Shown: positions 19,259 to 27,624 of the stretch, one piece after another | Numbering within the stretch: the stretch's first letter is position 1 | Layout of the letters: every line of letters begins with the position of its first letter | DNA from: Paenibacillus phocaeensis | GTDB taxonomy: Bacteria; Bacillota; Bacilli; Paenibacillales; Paenibacillaceae | DNA: 64,000 nucleotides | NCBI RefSeq assembly: GCF_900021165.1 | Contig: NZ_FCOQ01000018.1 | Span: forward strand, 520,195-584,194 | Direction of reading: 5' to 3' | Program-made: the position numbers and the translations under genes | Notes under the pieces: model-generated | What the model saw: the letters and a program-made list of their open reading frames with translations, nothing else | What the model was told of the DNA's origin: nothing | Databases searched by the model: none

Positions 19259-20077
19259 ATGAAGTATTACATTGGCGAGTTTTCCTCGCTGCTGGGCATC
19301 ACCCGGGATACGCTGAGGTTGTACGAGAAGCATGACATCGTCAAGCCGGTCAAGGACCGTCGCAACAGCTACCGCTATTTCAATGACCTGGATGCCAGGG
19401 ATCTGCTGATGAGCCGGTGGTATCGAAGCTTGCAGATTCCGCTGCAGGACGTGGCCGGCCTCATTCGGAACGCTTCGCTGGGTGACATTCTCGACAAACT
19501 GGAGAGCAGCAAACAGGAGCTGGAGGAGGAAATACGTAAAAGCACGATGCTGTTACATAAGCTCGGCGAACTGAGCCGGGAAATTCAGAGCTTGGAGCGC
19601 CGGCTCTACCAATGCAGGGTGGTGAACAGGCCGGGTCTATATCGATTGAAGCAGACGGACAAGAATGATCTGCTCAACACAAAGGGCCTGGAAGGCACGA
19701 TTAACGCATTGATGGAAGTGTTGCCTTACTCCTTTTATTGCTTCCGTATTGAGCGGGATTCCATCGAGTCGGAGGGGGACTCATTGGATTTCAGCTGGGG
19801 CTTATCGATCTCCGAAGACGAGGTGAGTCAGCTCGGAATTGAACTCGATGAGCATCTGGAGTATATTCCGCCGTCCCGTTGTGTGTCTTCCGTGATCCTG
19901 TCGCCTCAAAGCGAGGATTTCACCAAGGAATCGTTAAGATTTATGTTGGAGTACATGGCTGAGCAGCGATATACGATTTCCGGCGCGGCGACCGGGCGGT
20001 TAATGTTAACCGAAAATCATATAGGGACAAAGCGATCCTTCCTGGAAATACAAATCCCTATAGAGGAAATCTGTTGA
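19259..20077 (+). CDS. MerR-family transcriptional regulator
   Basis: Predicted DNA-binding regulator of 272 aa. Residues 1-70 form a MerR winged helix-turn-helix (YYIGEFSSLLGITRDTLRLYE, then NSYRYFNDLDA). A coiled-coil linker (about 85-125) precedes a C-terminal domain of about 140 residues that looks like a small-molecule sensing domain, but I do not recognise its family with confidence. No metal-binding cysteine pair typical of the metal sensors is seen. The ATG at 19259 follows GGAGGG. The next gene, an FMN/FAD reductase 110 bases downstream with an inverted repeat before it, is the obvious candidate target. Confidence 0.8.
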   Translation: MKYYIGEFSSLLGITRDTLRLYEKHDIVKPVKDRRNSYRYFNDLDARDLLMSRWYRSLQIPLQDVAGLIRNASLGDILDKLESSKQELEEEIRKSTMLLHKLGELSREIQSLERRLYQCRVVNRPGLYRLKQTDKNDLLNTKGLEGTINALMEVLPYSFYCFRIERDSIESEGDSLDFSWGLSISEDEVSQLGIELDEHLEYIPPSRCVSSVILSPQSEDFTKESLRFMLEYMAEQRYTISGAATGRLMLTENHIGTKRSFLEIQIPIEEIC

Positions 20078-20118
20078 CCTTAGTGCGGCACCAAGGTTTA
20101 TGATTGGAAAGAAGCCAT

Positions 20119-20140
20119 TTTTCATCATTATATGTGAAAA
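20119..20140 (+). promoter_or_regulatory. Inverted repeat before the flavoprotein gene
   Basis: TTTTCA (20119-20124) and TGAAAA (20135-20140) form a dyad with a 10-base centre in the 110-base gap between the MerR-type gene and the reductase. MerR regulators bind such dyads within promoters. The assignment is positional only. Confidence 0.35.
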
Positions 20141-20187
20141 TAATCACAACAAATAGGCTTCGATATGCAGGAAGGGGAGATTAAGCA

Positions 20188-22131
20188 ATGCGCAGCAAAC
20201 GATTTAACAAAATGCTCATGTTATCCATCTGCATCGTTTTGGTTGCGGCGATGTTTGGCTGGGGGTGGCAATCCGGGAAATTGGGAAACCGCTCTTCGAA
20301 AGCGGAGGCCGCTTCGGAGTTTAAGGCGGGGACCTATACCGGGGAGGCCGAAGGCAAAGACGGCGTAATCCAAGTCAAAGTGACGATGGAGCAACCGGAT
20401 CGGATCAAGGACATCGAAATTGTCAGCCAGACAGAAACCGAAGGACTTGGCGATTCCGCTTTGAACAAAATCAAAGAGCAAATTCTGGAGAACCAGTCGC
20501 TGGCGATCGACGCGGTAAGCGGCGCAAGCTTATCAAGCGAGGCCATGCTGAAAGCCGTGGAAGATGCCGTGAAGAAAGCGGGCGGCGATGTCAACGCCTT
20601 GAAATCGGTCAGCGTCAAGAAGCCCGGCGTAGGCAAGACGGAGAAGCTCCAGGCGGACGTTGTCGTGGTCGGCGCAGGGGCATCCGGCGTATCGGCAGCG
20701 GTGACGGCGGCGGACAAAGGGGCTAAGGTCGTGATCATCGAGAAAACCGGGGTGATCGGCGGGGCGAGCAACCTGTCTTGGGCCGGCAAATTCTATAATT
20801 CTTCCGCAGCGGTTTCCAGCGGATTAAAGGTGAATGTGGAGCAGGAAATCTCCAATTGGATCGTCAATAACCACTGGAGAGTGGATGCGGCGGCTATCCG
20901 CCAATATATTACGAAATCCGGGGACACCTACGATTGGCTGAAAAGCAAAGGGTACGTGACGACGTTTATGAACTTCGGCGGTGAGCAACTTCACGTGCTG
21001 CCGGCTTATAGTACCCGCGAGCAGACCCTTCGCAAGATGCTGGCGGCTTCCGTGGAGAAGAACGGCGGCAAAGTCATTACCGAAACGACCGCGAAGAAGC
21101 TGATGACGGACGCCAAAGGTGCCGTAACCGGCGTCGTAGCGGAGAAAGCGGACGGAACTACGCTGGAAATCAGTGCGAAGAGCGTGGTTATGGCAACGGG
21201 CGGATACGCCGGAAACAAGGAAATGGTGAAGGAAGCTTTTGGCTTTGAAGGCGTTAACGGCGGACTTGCGCAGAACATTGGCGAAGGTCTGAAAATGTCC
21301 TGGGCGGTTGGCGCAAAGGTGCCGGACAACTTCGGCGGTCAAATGCTGCATCAGACGTTGGCCAGAGGGACAAGCAACCTGAAGAAGCAATATTCGTCCT
21401 TTGAAGCCACCTATCCGATGATGCTGAGTTATCTGCCAACCTTGATGAACGTGGGTCCTTCGGGAGCCCGATTCCGTGACGAGGCGGCTACTCTGACAGC
21501 GGTCGCAGCGGCCAACACCAGTGCGTTTAACGGGCCGTATCATCTGGTGATCGTCTCGCAATCGCAGTTGAAGGCTTTGGAAGCGAAAGGCATGAACGGG
21601 ATCAAAGCGCCGGGGCTGCCTGGACTGCCACCGGAATTTTACGCGGATTTCACCGAACAATTCAAGCTGGATACCCCATGGAAGAACGTCGTATCCGTGT
21701 TTGACTCGATGGTGAAAAATGGGGACGGGTTTAAAGGCAACACAATTGAGGAGTTGGCCAAAAATGCCGGAATGGACGCAGAGGTATTCAAAGAGGCGTT
21801 CAACAAATATACCCAAGCAACGAAAACCGGCGTAGACACCGAGTTTGGCAAATCCAAAGACTACTTGCAGCCGATGGGCGACGGTCCTTATTATGCAATC
21901 ATCGCCGAAATCAACAACCTGGGTTCGGTTGGCGGCTTGCTCGTAAATCCGAAATTCCAAGTGCTGAACGACAAACGGGTGCCGGTGCAAGGACTTTACG
22001 CAGTTGGGCTTGAATCCGAAGGCGTGCTGTTTAACGACACTTATGTCGGCAATGGCGTAGGCATCGGTTATTCGTTCACCTCCGGACGTCTGGGCGGTGA
22101 GAACGCGGCTGCGGGGGCGTTGGGTAAATAA
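20188..22131 (+). CDS. Exported FMN-binding/FAD-dependent reductase (fumarate/urocanate reductase family)
   Basis: Predicted extracytoplasmic flavoprotein of 647 aa. A hydrophobic segment (residues 9-27) acts as signal or membrane anchor. An FMN-binding domain (about 45-130) follows, with DAVSGAS at 108-114, the type of motif where ApbE attaches FMN covalently. From residue 157 comes an FAD-dependent oxidoreductase domain with GAGASG (162-167) and a GARFRDE active-site stretch like that of fumarate and urocanate reductases. There is no heme (CXXCH) domain, unlike Shewanella flavocytochrome c. The substrate cannot be told from sequence. The ATG follows AAGGGGAG. Confidence 0.85.
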   Translation: MRSKRFNKMLMLSICIVLVAAMFGWGWQSGKLGNRSSKAEAASEFKAGTYTGEAEGKDGVIQVKVTMEQPDRIKDIEIVSQTETEGLGDSALNKIKEQILENQSLAIDAVSGASLSSEAMLKAVEDAVKKAGGDVNALKSVSVKKPGVGKTEKLQADVVVVGAGASGVSAAVTAADKGAKVVIIEKTGVIGGASNLSWAGKFYNSSAAVSSGLKVNVEQEISNWIVNNHWRVDAAAIRQYITKSGDTYDWLKSKGYVTTFMNFGGEQLHVLPAYSTREQTLRKMLAASVEKNGGKVITETTAKKLMTDAKGAVTGVVAEKADGTTLEISAKSVVMATGGYAGNKEMVKEAFGFEGVNGGLAQNIGEGLKMSWAVGAKVPDNFGGQMLHQTLARGTSNLKKQYSSFEATYPMMLSYLPTLMNVGPSGARFRDEAATLTAVAAANTSAFNGPYHLVIVSQSQLKALEAKGMNGIKAPGLPGLPPEFYADFTEQFKLDTPWKNVVSVFDSMVKNGDGFKGNTIEELAKNAGMDAEVFKEAFNKYTQATKTGVDTEFGKSKDYLQPMGDGPYYAIIAEINNLGSVGGLLVNPKFQVLNDKRVPVQGLYAVGLESEGVLFNDTYVGNGVGIGYSFTSGRLGGENAAAGALGK

Positions 22132-22158
22132 TAGAATAGATGGAACCTGACTTGCGGG

Positions 22159-22203
22159 AGGACTTCATTTCCGGGATCTTTGGATCCCGGGTGAAGTCCT
22201 TTT
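22159..22203 (+). terminator. Strong terminator after the flavoprotein gene
   Basis: AGGACTTCA pairs with TGAAGTCCT and, inside it, CCGGGAT with ATCCCGG, followed by TTTT. Confidence 0.9.
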
Positions 22204-22239
22204 CGCATTGCCTCCCGTTTCTTTTCCCGTGGCCAAGGG

Positions 22240-22268
22240 CGCATGTGCCGAATCTCTCGCACATATAG
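22240..22268 (+). promoter_or_regulatory. Possible sigma-F/G-like promoter of ylmC
   Basis: CGCATG (22240-22245) and CATATAG (22262-22268), 16 bases apart, loosely resemble a forespore promoter. The gene family downstream is named as a sporulation family, which fits, but the match is weak. Confidence 0.28.
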
Positions 22269-22335
22269 TAAAGGGACGGAGTGAATCAGACGGGACGGGG
22301 GCGGTAAAACCATGGATAATGTGGTGAGGGCGAGT

Positions 22336-22647
22336 ATGAAAATATCCGATTTCCAGACGAAGGATGTCATTAATGTCGTGGACGGGAAGCGGCTCGGGCA
22401 TATCAGCGACCTGGAGCTGGACTTGAGACAAGGGGTCATCGAAGCGATTGTCGTACCCGTCGGGGCTAAATTCATGGGGTTATTTGGCGGCGGCAGCGAT
22501 TTGATTATCCCCTGGAAAAACATCGTAAAAATCGGATCCGATGTCGTTCTGGTCAAAATGGAGGAGCTGCGCGAATCCCGAACGCAAACGACCTACGATA
22601 CTACCGTGTACATCGATCGGGACGGGCGGGCGGAGCGGCGAAGCTAG
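22336..22647 (+). CDS. ylmC: YlmC/YmxH-family PRC-barrel protein
   Basis: Small cytoplasmic protein of 103 aa with a PRC-barrel fold: MKISDFQTKDVINVVDGKRLGHISDLELD, then the VPVGAKFMGLFGGGSDLIIPW strands. I prefer the ATG at 22336 because the family starts there and GTGAGGG precedes it; an ATG at 22312 would add eight residues. It sits after sigG and before pgeF, as ylmC does in B. subtilis. The C-terminal tail after about residue 85 is variable. Family members are annotated as sporulation proteins without a known biochemical role. Confidence 0.88.
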   Translation: MKISDFQTKDVINVVDGKRLGHISDLELDLRQGVIEAIVVPVGAKFMGLFGGGSDLIIPWKNIVKIGSDVVLVKMEELRESRTQTTYDTTVYIDRDGRAERRS

Positions 22648-22807
22648 AAAACCGCAAGCGGCGCCGGGCTGATTTGTGGTAGACTTGTACTATTAGACGG
22701 AAGCCTCCGCTTGGCCCGGCTGAATTCAAGATTCGATGTCGAATATGCTTCTAGGAACTACTTCGTGATCAAAAGCCGTTTTTTTAATTACCTTAAGGAG
22801 ATGGATG
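22648..22807 (+). other. ylmC-pgeF gap
   Basis: No gene is seen in these 160 bases. GCCGGGC (22663-22669) and GCCCGGC (22714-22720) could close a large stem-loop. ATTCGATGTCGAAT (22731-22744) is a palindrome that includes an exact 0A-box heptamer. The ribosome site AAGGAG is at 22795-22800. Confidence 0.4.
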
Positions 22808-23659
22808 ATGGAACCGTTTGTAAGGAATGCTAACGATCAACAACCGGAACGGTTCGAGCTGGCCCCTTGGTCGGAGCTGATCCCGGGATTAAGCGTTGGA
22901 TTTACCGGTAGAACGGGCGGGGTCAGCGAACCGCCGTACGATCAATTGAATCTTGCCTACCATGTCGGCGATCATCCGCAGCAGGTCTTGGAGAACCGGC
23001 GCCGGTTAGCGAAAGCGCTGGGCTTCTCCCCGGAAGGCTGGACCTGCGGGGAGCAGGTTCACGGCAACGCCGTCGCCGTGGTTCGGTCCGAAGACCGCGG
23101 CAAAGGCTATCTGGACCGCAGCAGCGCTTTTCAGGAAACGGACGGGCTGTTGACGAACGCGCCGGGGGTGCTGTTGACTTCGTTTTATGCGGACTGCGTC
23201 CCGCTGTACTTCGCCGATCCCGTGCAGGGCGTCGTCGGCTTGGCTCATGCCGGCTGGAAAGGGACGGTTCGCCTGATCGCAGCAGAGATGGTCCAAACGA
23301 TGGAGCGCGTGTTCGGCAGCCGGCGCAGCGAGATACGAACAGCGATTGGCCCCAGCATCGGGGACTGCTGCTACGAGGTAGACGAAGCGGTTATGGAGAA
23401 AGTCCGGGAGGCGTTGCCCCCTGAAGATGAACTGGCGGGGAAGAAGCCTTATGCTCCTGTACCTAATCGTGCGGGGAAAACGATGCTGAACTTGAAAGAA
23501 ATGAATCGAATCATTATGATTAAAGCAGGAATATTGCCGACTCATATCGAATGTACAACATGGTGTACAAGCTGTCATCCGGAGTATTTCTACTCTTATC
23601 GGGCGCAAGGTGGCGTTACCGGGAGGATGGCAAGCTGGATAGGCATAAGAGAGAGGTGA
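22808..23659 (+). CDS. pgeF: YfiH/PgeF-family peptidoglycan editing factor (multicopper-polyphenol-oxidase fold)
   Basis: Protein of 283 aa in the DUF152/YfiH family, called YlmD in B. subtilis. The conserved metal-site segments are GEQVHGN, FYADCVPLYFADP with the active-site cysteine, HAGWKGT and GPSIGDCCYEV. In E. coli PgeF hydrolyses wrongly made UDP-MurNAc-L-Ser; family members also show purine nucleoside and laccase-like activities in vitro. I chose the second of two tandem ATGs (22808) for its seven-base spacing from AAGGAG. ylmE starts nine bases after the stop. Confidence 0.88.
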   Translation: MEPFVRNANDQQPERFELAPWSELIPGLSVGFTGRTGGVSEPPYDQLNLAYHVGDHPQQVLENRRRLAKALGFSPEGWTCGEQVHGNAVAVVRSEDRGKGYLDRSSAFQETDGLLTNAPGVLLTSFYADCVPLYFADPVQGVVGLAHAGWKGTVRLIAAEMVQTMERVFGSRRSEIRTAIGPSIGDCCYEVDEAVMEKVREALPPEDELAGKKPYAPVPNRAGKTMLNLKEMNRIIMIKAGILPTHIECTTWCTSCHPEYFYSYRAQGGVTGRMASWIGIRER

Positions 23660-23667
23660 TCCTTCCC

Positions 23668-24360
23668 GTGTCGCTGAAGGAACGGATACAGCACGTGGAA
23701 GAGCGGATAGCTGCGGCTTGCGAACGTAGCGGAAGGAAACGCGAGGAAGTACATGTTGTCGCCGTAACCAAATATGTATCCGCCGAAGCTACGCGTGAAG
23801 TGCTGGAGGAAGGCATTAAGCATATCGGCGAGAACCGCCCGCAAATCGCCGTTCCCAAATGGGAAGCGCTGGACGGGCAAGGAACCTGGCATTTCATCGG
23901 CCATCTGCAGAGCAATAAGGTCAAGGATGTCATTGGGAGATTTCAATATATTCATTCGCTGGACCGGCTGTCGCTGGCCCGGGAATTGGAGAAACGGGCT
24001 GCCGCGCTGGGAATTAGCGTTACGGCTTTCCTGCAGGTGAATGTATCCGGCGAGGAGTCCAAGCAGGGGATTACGCCGGAGACGGCGGCGGATTTTCTGC
24101 GGGATCTCGCGGAAATGAAGCATATCCGGATTGCCGGACTGATGACGATGGCCCCGATCGAAGAGGAGGCAGAGCGGACAAGACCGGTCTTCCGACGGCT
24201 TCGCGAGCTGCGCGATCAACTGAACGCCTTATCGATTACCGCAGAGCCGTTGACGGAGCTGTCGATGGGCATGTCGGGTGATTTTGAAGTCGCGATTGAG
24301 GAAGGGGCCACTTGGGTGCGCCTAGGAACGATTTTAGTGGGGAAAGGGGAATTGACGTAA
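23668..24360 (+). CDS. ylmE: YggS/PLPBP-family pyridoxal-phosphate-binding protein
   Basis: PLP-binding protein of 230 aa with the single TIM-barrel fold of alanine racemases and no second domain. AVTKYV holds the PLP lysine; HIGENRPQ, HFIGHLQSNK and the C-terminal LSMGMSGDFEVAI phosphate-binding stretch are typical. The family keeps PLP and amino-acid levels balanced. The GTG at 23668 is chosen because GAGAGGTGAT lies before it and the product starts as in homologues; longer readings overlap pgeF. Its TAA overlaps the sepF ATG. Confidence 0.92.
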   Translation: MSLKERIQHVEERIAAACERSGRKREEVHVVAVTKYVSAEATREVLEEGIKHIGENRPQIAVPKWEALDGQGTWHFIGHLQSNKVKDVIGRFQYIHSLDRLSLARELEKRAAALGISVTAFLQVNVSGEESKQGITPETAADFLRDLAEMKHIRIAGLMTMAPIEEEAERTRPVFRRLRELRDQLNALSITAEPLTELSMGMSGDFEVAIEEGATWVRLGTILVGKGELT

Positions 24361-24809
24361 TGGGAGTAATGAACCGGTTCATGAACTTTCTGGGCTTGCA
24401 GGAGGAGGAAGAGATCGTGGAACGCGAACGCTTTTCCGGGCAAGAAGATGCGGAAATTGAAACCCCAAGCTTTGAACCCCGTAAGAATCAGAGAGGAAAC
24501 AACGTGGTCAGCATTCACTCCCAGAAGAATGTCAAAGTGATCCTCTATGAGCCTCGCTCCTATGAAGAAGCGCAGGAAATCGCTGACCATTTGCGTTCCC
24601 ACCGTTCGGTCGTGGTTAATCTGCAACGGGTTCGCAATGATCAGGCGATGCGTATTATCGATTTCTTGAGCGGGACGATTTACGCACTTAGCGGCAGCAT
24701 TTCCAAGGTTGGCGCGAATATTTTTCTGTGCACGCCGGATACCGTCGAAATTCAGGGGTCCATCACAGAAATTTTAACGGAGGATTCCGATTACAACAGA
24801 ATGAGGTGA
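24360..24809 (+). CDS. sepF: Cell division protein SepF
   Basis: FtsZ-binding protein of 149 aa. The N-terminal amphipathic helix (GVMNRFMNFLGL) is the membrane anchor, then comes an acidic disordered linker (about 15-55), then the DUF552 core with VKVILYEPRSYEEAQEIADHL and RIIDFLSGTIYALSG. SepF bundles FtsZ and can replace FtsA. The ATG overlaps the ylmE stop by one base, so translation is likely coupled. Confidence 0.94.
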   Translation: MGVMNRFMNFLGLQEEEEIVERERFSGQEDAEIETPSFEPRKNQRGNNVVSIHSQKNVKVILYEPRSYEEAQEIADHLRSHRSVVVNLQRVRNDQAMRIIDFLSGTIYALSGSISKVGANIFLCTPDTVEIQGSITEILTEDSDYNRMR

Positions 24810-24816
24810 TGACAGC

Positions 24817-25092
24817 TTGATAGGCTATATCGATTCCATCGTTTGGCTGCTGTACAATATTTATTTCTATATGATCCTGGTTTACATTTTGATGTCTTGG
24901 GTGCCTAACGCCCGCGACAGCTTTATCGGCGAACTGCTCGGCAAGCTGGTGGAACCTTATTTGGCTCCTTTCCGGCGGTTTATCCCCCCGATCATGGGGA
25001 TGATTGACATTTCTCCGATTATCGCCTTGTTCGTTCTCCGATTGGCTGCTTTCGGATTAATGAGCGTTCTTCGCTTTATCTTCGGGTATTGA
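24817..25092 (+). CDS. ylmG: YggT-family membrane protein YlmG
   Basis: Small membrane protein of 91 aa with two hydrophobic segments (about residues 5-25 and 62-88), separated by the family signature SWVPNARDSF...LLGKLVEPYLAPFRRFIPP. The start is TTG at 24817 with GAGGTGAT upstream. Its biochemical role is unknown; it co-occurs with sepF and divIVA in Gram-positive bacteria. ylmH starts one base after the stop. Confidence 0.9.
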   Translation: MIGYIDSIVWLLYNIYFYMILVYILMSWVPNARDSFIGELLGKLVEPYLAPFRRFIPPIMGMIDISPIIALFVLRLAAFGLMSVLRFIFGY

Positions 25093-25093
25093 G

Positions 25094-25876
25094 ATGAAAG
25101 CCGATATTTATGAACACTTCAAACCGGAGGAACGGCCGTTCGTCGACCGGGCCTGGGAATGGGTGGTGAATGCCGGGGATTATCATGAAGTCAAGCTTAG
25201 CGACTTCCTGGATCCGCGGCAGTGTTATATTCTGGAGTCTCTGGCGAATCGACATCCGGACACGCAAATTCGGCTGGACGGCGGTTATGAGGGCGCGGAA
25301 CGACGCCGGGCGCTGATTGCTCCGGATTACCGGGATCTCAGCCAAGAACCGATGGGAATGAAAGTGCTCGACATCACCTCGGGGGACCAAAAGTTTCTTG
25401 CCCTTCAGCATGGTGATTATTTGGGGGCCATTTTGGGATTGGGTCTCAAACGCGACAAAATCGGCGACATACATGTCCGGGAGGACGGATGCCATGTCGT
25501 GGTTGCCGAAGAGATTGCTCCCTACCTGCAGTTGAATCTGCGTCAGGTGCATCGCGTCAGCGTATTCACCGGGCTGCTGAACCTGAGCGAACTCAGGACG
25601 ATGGAGAAGGAGCTGGAGCCGCTGGAATTAACGGTGGCTTCTTTACGGCTCGATGGCATCGTCAGCGACGTTTTTCGCCTAAGCCGCAGCAAAGTGTTGA
25701 TCCCGATCAAAGCGGGCCGTTGCCGGGTAAACTGGAGAACGGAGGAAGATCCCTCCACACCGCTGAAGGCGGGTGACGTGATTGCACTGCAAGGTTTCGG
25801 GCGGTTTAAAGTGCTGGAAGCGGGCAGCCTGACCAAAAAGGGCAGACATCGTGTCAAAATCGGTAAATTTGTGTGA
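25094..25876 (+). CDS. ylmH: S4-domain RNA-binding protein YlmH
   Basis: RNA-binding protein of 260 aa. An N-terminal YlmH-specific region (about 1-170) leads to a C-terminal S4 domain (about 180-245; LRLDGIVSDVFRLSRSKVLIPIKAGRCRVN). In B. subtilis YlmH can take part in ribosome-associated quality control, binding stalled 50S subunits like RqcP. Despite its place in the division block it is probably a translation factor. Confidence 0.9.
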   Translation: MKADIYEHFKPEERPFVDRAWEWVVNAGDYHEVKLSDFLDPRQCYILESLANRHPDTQIRLDGGYEGAERRRALIAPDYRDLSQEPMGMKVLDITSGDQKFLALQHGDYLGAILGLGLKRDKIGDIHVREDGCHVVVAEEIAPYLQLNLRQVHRVSVFTGLLNLSELRTMEKELEPLELTVASLRLDGIVSDVFRLSRSKVLIPIKAGRCRVNWRTEEDPSTPLKAGDVIALQGFGRFKVLEAGSLTKKGRHRVKIGKFV

Positions 25877-26049
25877 GGCGTTTGCAGGAGATGGCGGATT
25901 CTTGTCGAATAAGATAGTTCGAACTGTTTCCTGAATGTATCTCGTGATTGGATTGACCACGTCTTCCCGTGAAGTGCGAGTTCATGAATTCCAAGCTTAT
26001 GAACCATCGCCTTGCAGGGAAGTTTCGAAATTTCTAGGAGGTGGGGATC
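25877..26049 (+). other. ylmH-divIVA gap
   Basis: No gene is seen in these 173 bases. An exact 0A-box heptamer TGTCGAA is at 25903-25909 but could be chance. No clear sigma-A promoter was identified. The ribosome site AGGAGGTGGGG precedes divIVA. Confidence 0.35.
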
Positions 26050-26556
26050 ATGCCATTAACGCCGCTGGATATACATAACAAAGAGTTTTCCAGACGTATT
26101 CGCGGTTACGACGAAGATGAAGTCAACGAGTTTCTCGACCAAGTGATCAAAGACTACGAGATCGTGATCCGGGAGAACAAGGAGCTACATAACCAACTGT
26201 TGACTTTGCAAGAGAAACTGGATCATTTCGCCAATATCGAAGAAACGCTCAGCAAGACGATTATCGTTGCGCAGGAAGCGGCTGATGAGGTGAAGAACAA
26301 CGCGAAGAAGGAAGCTCAGCTGATCGTGAAGGAAGCGGAGAAGAACGCGGACCGGATCGTGAACGAATCGCTGGCCAAATCGCGTAAAATCGCCATGGAA
26401 GTGGAAGAGCTCAAGAAGCAGGCTTCCATCTACCGGGCTCGGTTCCGTACGCTGGTGGAAGCGCAGCTGGATTTGCTCAGCAGCGACGGCTGGGATACGC
26501 TGGAGACCCGCGAACGTCCCGCTGACAAAGGGCAAGAAGTACAAGAATTGTATTAA
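26050..26556 (+). CDS. divIVA: Cell-pole and septum protein DivIVA
   Basis: Coiled-coil scaffold of 168 aa that binds curved membrane. The N-terminal domain LTPLDIHNKEFSRRIRGYDEDEVNEFLD is the membrane- and lipid-binding unit of DivIVA/GpsB; residues 30-140 are coiled coil. It organises poles, Min proteins and chromosome anchoring at sporulation. The ATG at 26050 lies 9 bases inside a longer reading and is best placed relative to AGGAGGTGGGG. It ends the ylm block before a terminator. Confidence 0.95.
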   Translation: MPLTPLDIHNKEFSRRIRGYDEDEVNEFLDQVIKDYEIVIRENKELHNQLLTLQEKLDHFANIEETLSKTIIVAQEAADEVKNNAKKEAQLIVKEAEKNADRIVNESLAKSRKIAMEVEELKKQASIYRARFRTLVEAQLDLLSSDGWDTLETRERPADKGQEVQELY

Positions 26557-26563
26557 TCACAAC

Positions 26564-26609
26564 AAACGCCATGGGGCTTCCAACAGAAGCATCCCATGGC
26601 GTTTTTTTA
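26564..26609 (+). terminator. Terminator shared by divIVA and araC-type gene
   Basis: AACGCCATGGG pairs with CCCATGGCGTT, followed by TTTTTTT on the + strand and preceded by A residues, so it can serve divIVA and the convergent minus-strand regulator gene, whose stop lies in the T run. Confidence 0.9.
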
Positions 26610-27530
26610 TCTATCTCCGTCTATCCGATCGATTGGACGGGCTTGCCGGCGATATTCGGAAGGAGAGCTGCCGAGAGTTTGCCTGAACAGGGATAAGAAA
26701 TGCTTCCTGTCCGCATAACCGACGGCTCGCATGATCTCCTGTACGGGGAGCCGGGTGGAGACCAGCAGTTCGCAGCTTGTCTCGATTCTTCTCTTCTGTA
26801 CGTAATCGTTAAATGTGCAGCCCGCGTATTGCCGGAATAAGCGGTGAAAATGGCGTTCGCTTATATGATTGGCGGAAGCAAAGCTGCGGGCGGTCAGGGG
26901 GTGATGCAGGGACGTGTTGATTTGGCGAATGATTTCCTCCATACCTCGGTTTCCCGGCGCAGTTGCAGAACCGGACGCCTCGCGTTCCAAATGGCGTTCC
27001 AGCATGACGGCCAATTCGATGAACAAACTGTACAGCTTGATGAGATAGCCGGGGGCCCTTTCCGTAAATTCGCGGTAAGCCCTTCGGAACCAGGTACTCC
27101 ATTGGCTGTCGCAATCCCGTAAATGGAGCCAACCCGGCCGACCCGGCGTGGCGGCCTCTTCTCCAAACAGGCAGCGTCTGGAACGGTTCAGCTCTTCAAA
27201 GCCTGGCAGGTGCTCCAAGCAGGACCGCAGTTTGCTCGGTTCATACAAGCAATTATATACGGTCAACGGTCGGCGGGAACCCGTGTGGCCGGGGCGAAAC
27301 ACATGTTTTGCTCCGGCCGGCAGCAGGAACAAATCGTTGGTTGCGACGCGAACAACCTCATCGTCTATAAAGTGAAACCCCTCTCCATCAGTGACGAGCA
27401 CGATCTCTACAAACCGATGGCTATGCATTTGCAAATCAAACGTCTCCTCGGCACGGTTGAAGAACAAAGGCAGCGTATCTGTAAAAAAAGCGCTCCCGTC
27501 CAAAACCTTCTCCCCTCGGTACAAAGACAA
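26607..27530 (-). CDS. AraC-family transcriptional regulator
   Basis: Regulator of 307 aa. The N-terminal half is a cupin-like sensing domain (FDLQMHSHRFVEIVLVTDGEG, then LFLLPAGAKHVFRPG). The C-terminal 100 residues hold two helix-turn-helix units, ending VQEIMRAVGYADRKHFLSLFRQTLGSSPSEYR. The start is a TTG with AAGGAGGG seven bases upstream. It lies downstream of, and in the same direction as, the GH78-type gene but has its own promoter. It probably controls that glycosidase in response to a sugar, by analogy with rhamnose and other carbohydrate regulators. Confidence 0.88.
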   Translation of the reverse strand: MSLYRGEKVLDGSAFFTDTLPLFFNRAEETFDLQMHSHRFVEIVLVTDGEGFHFIDDEVVRVATNDLFLLPAGAKHVFRPGHTGSRRPLTVYNCLYEPSKLRSCLEHLPGFEELNRSRRCLFGEEAATPGRPGWLHLRDCDSQWSTWFRRAYREFTERAPGYLIKLYSLFIELAVMLERHLEREASGSATAPGNRGMEEIIRQINTSLHHPLTARSFASANHISERHFHRLFRQYAGCTFNDYVQKRRIETSCELLVSTRLPVQEIMRAVGYADRKHFLSLFRQTLGSSPSEYRRQARPIDRIDGDR

Positions 27531-27561
27531 CCTGGATCCCTCCTTGGCTGCGGTTGCCCCT

Positions 27562-27591
27562 ATTATAGGCGCAAGCCCAAGCGCGGGTCAA
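27562..27591 (-). promoter_or_regulatory. Sigma-A promoter of the araC-type gene
   Basis: On the minus strand TTGACC (27591-27586) and TATAAT (27567-27562) are 18 bases apart. The -35 lies inside a stem-loop (27574-27613) that follows the glycosidase stop. Confidence 0.6.
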
Positions 27592-27613
27592 TTTAGTTGA
27601 CCGGGCCTGGGCT
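27574..27613 (-). repeat. Inverted repeat after the glycosidase gene
   Basis: Nested arms GGTCAA/TTGACC and AGCCC/GGGCT make a strong stem-loop just after the glycosidase stop. Neither strand has a clear T run, so it may be a 3'-end stabiliser or an operator for the adjacent regulator. Confidence 0.5.
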
Positions 27614-27624
27614 TTAGGTAGAGT

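Noticed and set aside
22737-22743. Exact Spo0A box heptamer TGTCGAA before pgeF
   Set aside because: A given seven-base word is expected about eight times by chance on two strands of 64 kb, and no promoter is tied to it.
25903-25909. Exact Spo0A box heptamer before divIVA
   Set aside because: Same chance argument; no -10/-35 at a fitting distance.
27123-27596. + strand open frame opposite the AraC-type gene
   Set aside because: No domain or ribosome site; the minus strand codes a clear AraC regulator.
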